32,061 nt of DNA from Candidatus Roseilinea sp. (lineage in GTDB: Bacteria; Chloroflexota; Anaerolineae; J036; Brachytrichaceae), in NCBI GenBank assembly GCA_025055235.1, contig JANWYN010000038.1:1-32061 (forward strand), read 5' to 3'. The translations under genes and the position numbers were made by a program. The notes under the pieces were generated by a model. That model was not told the DNA's origin and did no database searches. It saw only the letters and a list, made by a program, of their open reading frames with translations. Of this stretch, positions 19,349 through 26,725 are shown piece by piece (position 1 is the stretch's first letter; each line of letters starts with the position of its first letter).

Positions 19349-19912
19349 ATGAACGCCTCAAACGAAATGAGTCGCATGACGAGCGGCCGGCCCGCCGCGC
19401 CGGCCGATCCACGACAGGGCGGTGTGATCGCCGCAGTGATGCTGATCGCGATCGGCGTCTTGCTTCTGATCGCGCAGGTATTCCAGCTGGGATGGCTATC
19501 GCTGCTCGTAACGCCGCTGCTCGGCGTCGCGTTCATCGTCTGGAGCATCGCGGCGCGCACGCCGGGATTGATGATCCCAGGCGGCATCTTGGCCGGCCTA
19601 GGCGCAGGCATCCTGCTCATGACGCAGCCTTTCATCAGCGAGGCTCAGAACGATCTACTTCCGGCGGCCGTGCTGATGCTCAGCTTTGCCGTTGGCTGGC
19701 TGCTGATCGTTGTGCTCACGCCGCTGGCCGGCGGACGATTGGAACTTTGGCCGCTCATCCCCGGCGCGGTCTTTGCCGTATTGGGCGCGCTGTTCTGGAT
19801 GGGTGAACCGGGCATGCGCATTCTGCAAGTCGTGGGTACGGCCTGGCCATTGATCCTGATCATCGTCGGCGCAGGCATACTCATCAGTATTCTGCGCAGG
19901 AATCACCGATAA
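19349..19912 (+). CDS. Small multi-pass membrane protein, unknown function
   Basis: The product has 187 residues. I do not recognise a named family; the layout resembles small LiaF/DUF5668-like membrane domains. A polar N-terminus (1-24, PRQGG just before the first span) leads into about six hydrophobic segments near 26-43, 48-68, 73-92, 104-124, 134-151 and 160-182, ending in a positive tail (RRNHR). The sequence is rich in Gly and Leu with no obvious catalytic residues. The start is well defined: AAGGAGGTG (19335-19343) is a near-perfect Shine-Dalgarno 5 nt before the ATG. A 16-bp perfect hairpin lies right after the stop. Confidence 0.8.
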   Translation: MNASNEMSRMTSGRPAAPADPRQGGVIAAVMLIAIGVLLLIAQVFQLGWLSLLVTPLLGVAFIVWSIAARTPGLMIPGGILAGLGAGILLMTQPFISEAQNDLLPAAVLMLSFAVGWLLIVVLTPLAGGRLELWPLIPGAVFAVLGALFWMGEPGMRILQVVGTAWPLILIIVGAGILISILRRNHR

Positions 19913-19918
19913 ACGCAG

Positions 19919-19953
19919 CGTCCGGCCTGACGCGCAGCGCGTCAGGCCGGACG
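19919..19953. terminator. Perfect 16-bp GC-rich hairpin after the small membrane protein gene
   Basis: CGTCCGGCCTGACGCG and its exact reverse complement flank a CAG loop, starting 6 nt after the stop codon at 19912. No T-run follows, so it is either a factor-assisted terminator, an mRNA 3'-end stabiliser, or a dispersed palindrome. Confidence 0.6.
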
Positions 19954-19969
19954 GAACAATGGCGAGCAC

Positions 19970-20827
19970 ATGGCGATACGGAATAACGGTCACCGCGACT
20001 TGACGCCGGCCTACTGGTTATCGGGCCTTCTTGTCGTCGTGACCTTCGTCCACTCAGCTATTGGCGCTCTCTTCCCGGGCATATTTCGCGACCCGGCCAT
20101 GACCGCCGGGAATGCCCAGGGTACAGCGATTGTGAGCCTGACAATTGCTATCCCCGTCCTCGTCATCTCAATGATACGGGCAGCCCAAGGCTCCTACAGA
20201 GCGCAGATTATCTGGCTAGGCGCGCTTGGCTACATCCTCTACAACGCAGCCATTTTTGCCTTCGCCGTCGCTTTCAATCCGCTGTTCCTGCTATACGTGG
20301 CCTCGCTCTCGCTTTCGCTCTGGGCCATCGTGGCCTTGCTCATCCACATGGATGTGGGTGAAATACGCGCCCGATTTGCCAGTAACTTGCCGGTGCGCTT
20401 TTTTGCGATTTACGTGCTGGTCGCCTCTGCGCTTTTCTTCTTCACCTGGATGCGCCAGATCATCCCAGCCATGTTCGTGCCCACGAAGCCAGCCTTTCTT
20501 CACGGAACGGACCTGCTTACCAGCCCGACCCATGTGTTGGATCTGGGATTCGCGCTTCCGTTGAGTGTTCTCGGCGCGGTGTGGCTGTGGCAACGAAAGA
20601 GCTGGGGATATCTCCTCGTTGGAATGATGCTCTCGATGCTGGCCATCGAAACATGGAGCATTACAGTTGACCAGGTGTTCGGTCATTTGAGCGACCCGGC
20701 GGCATCCCTCGACGCCGTTCCGTTATTCGCCGTGCTCACCGTGATCGGTTTGGCCGTTGCTATCGCATATCTCCGTCACCTACGCACAGCGTCGAGACAA
20801 AGAGTAGATTTATCCCTGTCTCAGTGA
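19970..20827 (+). CDS. Multi-pass membrane protein, unknown function
   Basis: I do not recognise this 285-residue protein. About eight hydrophobic segments can be seen near 15-35, 52-69, 79-101, 104-125, 142-161, 187-206, 211-231 and 250-268. Loops contain GIFRDPAMTAGN, HMDVGEIRARF and VFGHLSDPAASLD. There are no clear catalytic motifs. The gene is visibly less GC-rich than its neighbours and uses more A/T-ending codons (ttt, att, tta), which could mean more recent acquisition. The ATG at 19970 has only a weak GGCGAG upstream and lies just past a strong hairpin. The GTG of the Lon-like gene starts 84 nt downstream. Confidence 0.7.
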   Translation: MAIRNNGHRDLTPAYWLSGLLVVVTFVHSAIGALFPGIFRDPAMTAGNAQGTAIVSLTIAIPVLVISMIRAAQGSYRAQIIWLGALGYILYNAAIFAFAVAFNPLFLLYVASLSLSLWAIVALLIHMDVGEIRARFASNLPVRFFAIYVLVASALFFFTWMRQIIPAMFVPTKPAFLHGTDLLTSPTHVLDLGFALPLSVLGAVWLWQRKSWGYLLVGMMLSMLAIETWSITVDQVFGHLSDPAASLDAVPLFAVLTVIGLAVAIAYLRHLRTASRQRVDLSLSQ

Positions 20828-20911
20828 GTAAGCGAACCCAATCCCAAAGCAAGATCGTTCACCTGACTAGCTAGATGAACGCTAATCCGACGCTCGATCT
20901 AAGGGAGTAAC

Positions 20912-23320
20912 GTGGGCAGGCAACTGACGCCATCAGAGCTGCGCCGCACGATCGACCCAGTCACGCTGGGCATCCAGACCACAGCGGAGTGCATGCCGCT
21001 TGCCGGTGTGATCGGCCAGCCGCGTGCCGTGTCTGCGCTGAAGTTCGGACTGGGCATCCGCGACGCCGGCTTCAACATCTACGTTTCTGGACCGCACGGC
21101 ATCGGCAAGATGTCGGCGGTCAAGTCTTTCCTCGAAACCGAAGCACGCCGACGACCGTTGCCCTGCGATTGGTGCTACGTTAACAACTTCGACGACTCGT
21201 ACCAGCCAATCGCGATTCGTCTGCCTGCCGGACAGGCGCGCGTCTTCCAGCAGGAAATGAAATCGCTGGTCGAACATGTGCGCCGCGAACTGCCCAAAGC
21301 GCTGGAATCTGAAGAATTCGCCAACAAGCGCGACGCGCTCCTTAAAGAGCTGGAGGTCGGGCGAGCCAACATACTTGGTGAACTGAGCGCCGAGCTGGAA
21401 GCCGCGGGCTTCGGCATGCAGGTGATGCCGACAGGCATCATGACGCTGCCGGTGAGGCACGGCAGACCACTGACCGATGAAGATTTCGCCAGCATGACAG
21501 AAGAAGAACGCGCCGCATACAAAGCGCGCGGCGAGAGGGTGCAACACGAGGTGCGCGCGGCGATGAAACGCGTGCGCGACCTAGAACGAAAGGCGCAGGA
21601 ACAGTTGCAGCAGCTCAGCCGGCAAGCAGCGATGGCCGTATTGGGTGGATTGGTCGAAGATCTGATCGAGAAATACGCCGACCAGGCCGAGGTCATCGCG
21701 TATCTCGAAGCAGTGCGGGATGATATGCTCGATAATATCGAGCTGTTCAAGCCCGGCAGCCCAGCGCCCGAGGGCGTGAGCGCGCTATTTGCGCCCTGGA
21801 TGCAGGACTTGCCGTTCCGCAAATACGCTGTCAACATCCTGATAGACAACAGCAAAGCCAAGGGTGCACCGGTTGTCGTGGAATCGAGCCCGACCTACGC
21901 GAATTTGCTCGGCCGCATCGAGAAAGAAAGCCAGTTCGGCGCGCTGTATACCGACTTCACCATGATCAAAGCCGGCGCCCTGCACCATGCCAACGGCGGA
22001 TACCTGGTGCTGCGCGTCGAAGACTTGCTGCGCGAGCCATACAGTTGGGACGGGCTAAAGCGGTGTATCAACGCCGGCGAGATCCAGATCGAAGAGCTGA
22101 CCGACCGACTTGGTTTCCTCTCGACCAAAACCCTCCGGCCGCAGCCGATTCCGCTCGACGTTAAGGTCATCCTGATCGGCCACCCGCTGCACTACCAATT
22201 GTTGCACGCCTACGACGCCGACTTCGCCGAGTTGTTCAAAGTGCGGGTGGATTTCGACACGCGCATGCCGAACGAGCCGGGCAATGTGCGCGACATGCTG
22301 TCGCTGTTGCGCATGCTATGCGAGCGCGAGGGCTATCGCCATCTGGACAGCGCCGCCGCCGCTAAACTACTCGAACACGCTGCGCGCATGGCCGAGGATC
22401 AGTCCAAGCTCTCGACCCACTTCGGCACCCTGCTCGACATCGTGCGCGAAGCAAACTTGTATGCAGAGCGAGACGGCGCCGGCGTAATCGCGGCCCGCCA
22501 CATTCGACAGGCGCTCGATCAGCGGGTTTATCGCTCGAGCATGATCCAGGAACGCTTGCAAGAGATGATCCTACGCGACATGCTTTTGATCGAAACGCGC
22601 GGCGCCGCCGTCGGGCAAGTGAACGGCCTGACGATATTCACGCTCGGCGATTATGACTTCGGCCTGCCCAGCCGCATCACGGCCAGCGTCGAGCCCGGCA
22701 GCAAAGGCGTCATTGACATCGAACGCGAGGTCGAGTTAGGCGGTCCGATCCACAGTAAAGGCGTGATGATCTTGAGTGGCTACTTGTCGCACCGATACGG
22801 CCAGGACAAGCCGGTGAGCCTGTCGGCGCGGCTCGTGTTCGAGCAAAGCTACCAGCCTGTCGAAGGTGACAGCGCATCGTCTGCAGAGTTGTATGCGCTG
22901 CTCTCCGCGCTGGCCTGCCTGCCAATCAAACAATCCATCGCTGTCACCGGCTCGGTGAACCAACACGGCGAAGTTCAGGTCATCGGCGGCGTGAATGAGA
23001 AGATCGAAGGATTCTTTGATGTATGCAAGGCGCGCGGCCTGACGGGTGAGCAGGGCGTGCTCATCCCCGAAGGCAACGTGCAGCACCTGATGCTGCGCGA
23101 GGACGTGGTCGAAGCCGTCGCGCGCGGCGAGTTTCACATCTGGTCGGTGAGAAACGTGGACGAGGGCATCGAAATACTGACCGGCGAGCCGGCCAGCCAG
23201 GTGCACGCCGCAGTGGAGCAGCGGCTGAGAGCCTTCGGCCAAAGCCTGAGACAGCTCACCGCACCTCCACACCAGCTTGAGCCGAAATCATCCATCGGTT
23301 CCTCACCTGCCTCAAGCTGA
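20912..23320 (+). CDS. Lon-like AAA+ ATP-dependent protease (COG1067 type)
   Basis: The product is an 802-residue cytoplasmic protein combining an AAA+ ATPase with a C-terminal Lon (S16) peptidase, as in LonB-like/COG1067 proteases that degrade damaged or regulatory proteins. An N-terminal ATPase motif, VSGPHGIGKMSAV (58-70), is Walker A-like with Met where Thr or Ser is usual. A long charged helical region (about 120-260) follows and contains MTEEERAAYKARGERVQHE. Then comes the second part of the ATPase (GALHHANGGYLVLRVEDLLREP, resembling Walker B/LonB segments). The peptidase dyad is S654 in EGDSASSAEL and K697 in GGVNEKIEGF, 43 residues apart as in E. coli Lon. GTG 20912 is supported by AAGGGAG (20901-20907). 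A 7-bp inverted repeat spans the stop codon. It has no N-terminal LAN substrate domain, so it is not classical Lon. Confidence 0.9.
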   Translation: MGRQLTPSELRRTIDPVTLGIQTTAECMPLAGVIGQPRAVSALKFGLGIRDAGFNIYVSGPHGIGKMSAVKSFLETEARRRPLPCDWCYVNNFDDSYQPIAIRLPAGQARVFQQEMKSLVEHVRRELPKALESEEFANKRDALLKELEVGRANILGELSAELEAAGFGMQVMPTGIMTLPVRHGRPLTDEDFASMTEEERAAYKARGERVQHEVRAAMKRVRDLERKAQEQLQQLSRQAAMAVLGGLVEDLIEKYADQAEVIAYLEAVRDDMLDNIELFKPGSPAPEGVSALFAPWMQDLPFRKYAVNILIDNSKAKGAPVVVESSPTYANLLGRIEKESQFGALYTDFTMIKAGALHHANGGYLVLRVEDLLREPYSWDGLKRCINAGEIQIEELTDRLGFLSTKTLRPQPIPLDVKVILIGHPLHYQLLHAYDADFAELFKVRVDFDTRMPNEPGNVRDMLSLLRMLCEREGYRHLDSAAAAKLLEHAARMAEDQSKLSTHFGTLLDIVREANLYAERDGAGVIAARHIRQALDQRVYRSSMIQERLQEMILRDMLLIETRGAAVGQVNGLTIFTLGDYDFGLPSRITASVEPGSKGVIDIEREVELGGPIHSKGVMILSGYLSHRYGQDKPVSLSARLVFEQSYQPVEGDSASSAELYALLSALACLPIKQSIAVTGSVNQHGEVQVIGGVNEKIEGFFDVCKARGLTGEQGVLIPEGNVQHLMLREDVVEAVARGEFHIWSVRNVDEGIEILTGEPASQVHAAVEQRLRAFGQSLRQLTAPPHQLEPKSSIGSSPASS

Positions 23321-23420
23321 CGGAGGCAGCGTGTGCTTCGCTGCCGGCAACTTTGCGTTGCTGGGCAGAGTTGCGCGGTCTGCTGCGTAACGTGTAGGCA
23401 CACGAGTTCGCTCGACATCG

Positions 23421-23469
23421 GGCAATTTGCAACGAGTCACTAGCAACCGGCAATCAACGACCGGCAGCC
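23421..23469. repeat. Degenerate heptad array upstream of the first GT-C-like gene, 7 units
   Basis: Seven 7-mers such as GGCAATT, AGCAACC, GGCAATC and GGCAGCC keep one register, ending 9 nt before a TAGCAT -10 box. The rest of the 171-nt gap (23321-23491) shows no gene. Confidence 0.65.
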
Positions 23470-23478
23470 AAATGCTGG

Positions 23479-23484
23479 TAGCAT
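23479..23484 (+). promoter_or_regulatory. -10-like box TAGCAT, leaderless spacing before the first GT-C-like gene
   Basis: TAGCAT ends 7 nt before GTG 23492, the same spacing as at ruvB, the NYN gene and the SUMF1-like gene. No Shine-Dalgarno is present between the box and the start. Confidence 0.5.
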
Positions 23485-23491
23485 CGCCCTC

Positions 23492-25144
23492 GTGCTCGAT
23501 TCGAACCAAGCCCTTTCGCTTGCCGGCCATCGTTGGCTGCGCATCATAGCGATGGCACTGAGCGCGCTGGCGCTCGGCGCGCTGGCGACGCCGCAACTCA
23601 TCTACCCGTTCGGCCACGACCAGGGCATCTACTCGGCATGCGGCGACGTGATCCGGCGCGGCGGCGTGCCGATTCGCGACTGCTTCGAGAGCAAAGGGCC
23701 CGGCGTGATGGTGCTCTACGCCGTCGCGCTCTCGATCGCGTTCAGCACGGTGGCCGTGCATGCCTTCACGTTGATCTGGCAGGCAATCACGGCAGCGCTG
23801 GTGGGCTGGACGGCGCGTGCGATGTTCCATCCGGCCGCAGCGCTACCCGCCGCCGCGTTCTACTGGCTGATCTACGCCGGCATCAACTACTGGTCCATGA
23901 ACCAGGCCGAGACGTTCTCGAACTTGTTCATCGTGCTGGCGCTGTATCTGGCGTGGCGCGGTGTAGGCGATAAGGGGCAGCCGGCGCTCGACCCGCGCCT
24001 GCTGGTCATCAGCGGCGCCAGCGCGGGCATCTTGATGTGGTTCAAGTACACCTTCGGCCTGTTCATCGCCGCGATCGGCGCAGGGCTGTTGCTGCATGCT
24101 TGGCTACGCACGCGCTCGCTGCAGCAAGTGATACGCGGCGGCATCGCGTTTGCTGCCGGCACAGTTGCAATCAACGCGCTCGTGCTGATCTACTTCGCAC
24201 TGGCCGGCGGCATTCCGGCACTGGTCGAGCAGTTCAACGTCTTCCGCGAGCTGTTCCCGCTTGGCCCGCCGCGCACCCTTCCTGAGATCGTGCAATTCCT
24301 GTGGCGCTTCACCGACAACGGCGCCGACCTGACCGGCGACTACAAAGCAACCGTGCCGCAGTGGACGTTCTTCGGCGGCGGCTTCCCGCTGCTGTTCATC
24401 CTTGCCCTGCTGGGCGGCGTGCGGTTCATTCATCCGGCCAACGGCGATGGACTGGCGCGTTACGCCTACCTGGTCGGGCTGTTCATCGCCGGGCTGGCAG
24501 TCGTCGCCATCCAAGCCAAGTACGTGCAGTACCACTTCACCATCCTTCACGCGCCGCTGGCGATCATGGCCGGCGCAGGCGTCGCAGCGGCGTGGCTGTG
24601 GCTGCGCGAGCCGGGCGTCGTCCGGCGCGCGCTGGGCGCATTGAGCGGGCTGGCCGGCGTCGCAGCATTCGCGCTACTCGCCCTGCGCATGCTGCCCTGG
24701 GTATACGATGCCTACGTGAACGTGGTCGTGCAGGGCAAGTCGCTGCGCGAGATTCACTTGGAGAGCCGGGTCGCGCCGCAGCTCTATGTGGCCGATTACA
24801 TCGTCGAGCACACACGGCCGGACGAAACCATCAGCCTGTTCGCCGACGCACCGTGGGTGTATATGCTCACCCAGCGGCGCAACGCCACGCGCTTCCCGTT
24901 CGCCGACGTGTGGGCGCCGGCGCATGGCTCTTGGACGAACGCCACATTCGGCCGGCAGTTCTACGAACAAGTCGTCGCCAACCGGCCGACCTACTTCATC
25001 CTCACGAAAGACGATTACCCCTGGCTGGGCGTGCGGCATATTGACAACTGGAAGCGCCTGACCGACCTGCACGCCTACGTGGAAGCCAACTACCGCTACG
25101 AGGGAGAGAACGGGCCATTCCTGCTCTTCCGGCGCAAGGACTGA
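23492..25144 (+). CDS. GT-C-like integral membrane glycosyltransferase, paralogue 1
   Basis: The product is a 550-residue multi-pass protein with the layout of GT-C glycosyltransferases of the PMT/ArnT/GT39 superfamily, which transfer sugars from lipid-phosphate donors on the outer face of the membrane. A first hydrophobic helix (about 18-36) is followed by the first extracytoplasmic loop YPFGHDQGIYSACGDVIRR, with D43 as the candidate catalytic acid, and GGVPIRDCFESKGPG. About 10-11 further spans follow. The soluble C-terminal part (about 430-550) includes ADYIVEHTRPDETISLFAD and ends ENGPFLLFRRKD. The acceptor and donor are unknown. GTG 23492 is supported by a TAGCAT box at leaderless spacing. 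It lies 6 nt upstream of a clear paralogue. Confidence 0.8.
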   Translation: MLDSNQALSLAGHRWLRIIAMALSALALGALATPQLIYPFGHDQGIYSACGDVIRRGGVPIRDCFESKGPGVMVLYAVALSIAFSTVAVHAFTLIWQAITAALVGWTARAMFHPAAALPAAAFYWLIYAGINYWSMNQAETFSNLFIVLALYLAWRGVGDKGQPALDPRLLVISGASAGILMWFKYTFGLFIAAIGAGLLLHAWLRTRSLQQVIRGGIAFAAGTVAINALVLIYFALAGGIPALVEQFNVFRELFPLGPPRTLPEIVQFLWRFTDNGADLTGDYKATVPQWTFFGGGFPLLFILALLGGVRFIHPANGDGLARYAYLVGLFIAGLAVVAIQAKYVQYHFTILHAPLAIMAGAGVAAAWLWLREPGVVRRALGALSGLAGVAAFALLALRMLPWVYDAYVNVVVQGKSLREIHLESRVAPQLYVADYIVEHTRPDETISLFADAPWVYMLTQRRNATRFPFADVWAPAHGSWTNATFGRQFYEQVVANRPTYFILTKDDYPWLGVRHIDNWKRLTDLHAYVEANYRYEGENGPFLLFRRKD

Positions 25145-25150
25145 GCGCGC

Positions 25151-26725
25151 ATGCGACTGGTAACGACGGGGCTGGCAGCGCTTGCCGCACTGGGATTGCT
25201 GGCCGTCGGGCTACCGCAGATTTGGTACCCGATGTGGTTCGACCAAGGCGCATTTGCCGCGTGCGGCGACGTCTTACGGCGCGGCGGCGTCTTCCTGCGC
25301 GATTGCTGGGACGTGCGCGGGCCGCTCACGCCGGCGCTCTATGCTCTTGCCACAGCGCTCAGCCCGACGCAGCCGGCCGTGTTCGCTTTCAACCTGGCCT
25401 GGCAGGCCGCTGCGGCGATCTTGCTCGGCGTGCTGGCGTGGCGCATGTTCGGCAGCTGCCTATCCGGCATAGTGGCCGGCGCGCTGCTTTGGCTGACCAT
25501 GGCCACGCTGAACTATTGGTCGGTGGCCCAGGCCGAGGGGTTCGCCAACCTATGCTTCATCGCAGCAACGCTTTGCGCCTGGGAGGCAAGCCGGCACATA
25601 GACCGCCGGCAGGCGCGCTGGCTCTTCGCCGGTGGGGCGTTCGCCGGCGCGCTGTTCTGGTTCAAGTATCCCTTTGCGCTCTACGCCATCGTGCTGATGG
25701 CATGGGCACTGGCGCGGCACAGGCACATCGGCGCCGCCGCGTCGGTCGGCGCCGGCGCAGCGCTGGCAATCGGTTTGGGCGGCGTCTACTTCCTGGCCCA
25801 CGGCGCGCTCGATGATCTGCTGCTGCACCTGCGCTACGCCATCGCCAACTTCCACAACAAGCCGCTGGACGAGCGCTGGGACTGGCTCACCGGCCTGTTC
25901 TGGGTCGAGGTCACGACGTTCGTGCAGATCGGCAGCACGCCCACCGCCGGCTTCAAAGACACCGTGTCGCAGGTGCAATGGCTCGGTCGTGGCTATCCGT
26001 TCATCATGCTGCTGGTCGCGCTCGGCGCAGTTCGATCGCTGTGGAACAGCGCGCGGCGCGAAGCGGGCGGTCTGGCCATCCTGTGGCTGTTGACGACCGT
26101 ACTGCTGAATGTGTGGCAGGGTCACTCGTATCGCTATCACTTCATCATCTGGCTGCCGCCGATGGCGTTGCTGACCGGCGCAGCGCTGGCCGATCTGCGC
26201 GCCGCCAACCCGATCGCGCGATTGGCTGCGTTGGCGCTTTTCATTGCGGCTGTGGCCGGCCAGGTGCTCACCATGTGGCCGTGGATGCGTGACGCCCACG
26301 ACAACGTATTCGTGCAGGGCAAATCGCCTCGCGCGCTGCATCTCGAATCGAAGGAGGCGGCGCAGTTGTTGCTGGCCGAGTTCCTGCGTGATAACGCCGC
26401 GCCGGAGGATCGCGTCATAGTGTTCAGCGACACGCCGGTTGTCTACTTTTTGGCGCAACGCAAAAACGCGACGCGCTTCCCTTATCTGCGCTGGGCCGAC
26501 GAATCGCGCGACGCCAGCGTGCGCAGTGCGCTGGCCGAGGCCTACCTCAGCGACCTGACACGCAACCTGCCGCGCTTCTTCGTGCTCAGCCGGGACGGCT
26601 TCCCGTGGGAATCGGCGCACTTCATCGAGACGTGGAAGCGCATGCCGGAAGTCCACCGATTCATCGAGGAGAACTACGAGTTCATCGGCGAGAACGGGCC
26701 TTACATTTTGTTTCGCAGGCGATAG
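25151..26725 (+). CDS. GT-C-like integral membrane glycosyltransferase, paralogue 2
   Basis: This 524-residue multi-pass protein is collinear with the gene before it. The first loop reads YPMWFDQGAFAACGDVLRR (D31 candidate catalytic acid), then GGVFLRDCWDVRGPLTPALY. WSVAQAEGFANL, ALFWFKYPFALY and VQGKSPRALHLESKEAAQLL match WSMNQAETFSNL, ILMWFKYTFGLF and VQGKSLREIHLESRVAPQLY of paralogue 1, and both end in ENGPxxLFRR. A tandem duplication is the simplest explanation. ATG 25151 follows the upstream stop by 6 nt; the two are surely co-transcribed. The last 25 nt overlap the convergent GH2 gene. The substrate is unknown; sugar transfer to an exported polymer or glycolipid is an inference from fold class. 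Confidence 0.8.
   Translation: MRLVTTGLAALAALGLLAVGLPQIWYPMWFDQGAFAACGDVLRRGGVFLRDCWDVRGPLTPALYALATALSPTQPAVFAFNLAWQAAAAILLGVLAWRMFGSCLSGIVAGALLWLTMATLNYWSVAQAEGFANLCFIAATLCAWEASRHIDRRQARWLFAGGAFAGALFWFKYPFALYAIVLMAWALARHRHIGAAASVGAGAALAIGLGGVYFLAHGALDDLLLHLRYAIANFHNKPLDERWDWLTGLFWVEVTTFVQIGSTPTAGFKDTVSQVQWLGRGYPFIMLLVALGAVRSLWNSARREAGGLAILWLLTTVLLNVWQGHSYRYHFIIWLPPMALLTGAALADLRAANPIARLAALALFIAAVAGQVLTMWPWMRDAHDNVFVQGKSPRALHLESKEAAQLLLAEFLRDNAAPEDRVIVFSDTPVVYFLAQRKNATRFPYLRWADESRDASVRSALAEAYLSDLTRNLPRFFVLSRDGFPWESAHFIETWKRMPEVHRFIEENYEFIGENGPYILFRRR

Noticed and set aside
20864-20880. Small palindrome (CTAGCTAG) before the Lon-like gene as an operator
   Set aside because: Too short, single occurrence and no matching regulator in the window.
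23307-23329. Intrinsic terminator of the Lon-like gene
   Set aside because: A 7-bp inverted repeat with a 9-nt loop spans the stop codon, but there is no T-run and the stem overlaps coding sequence; too weak to list as a feature.
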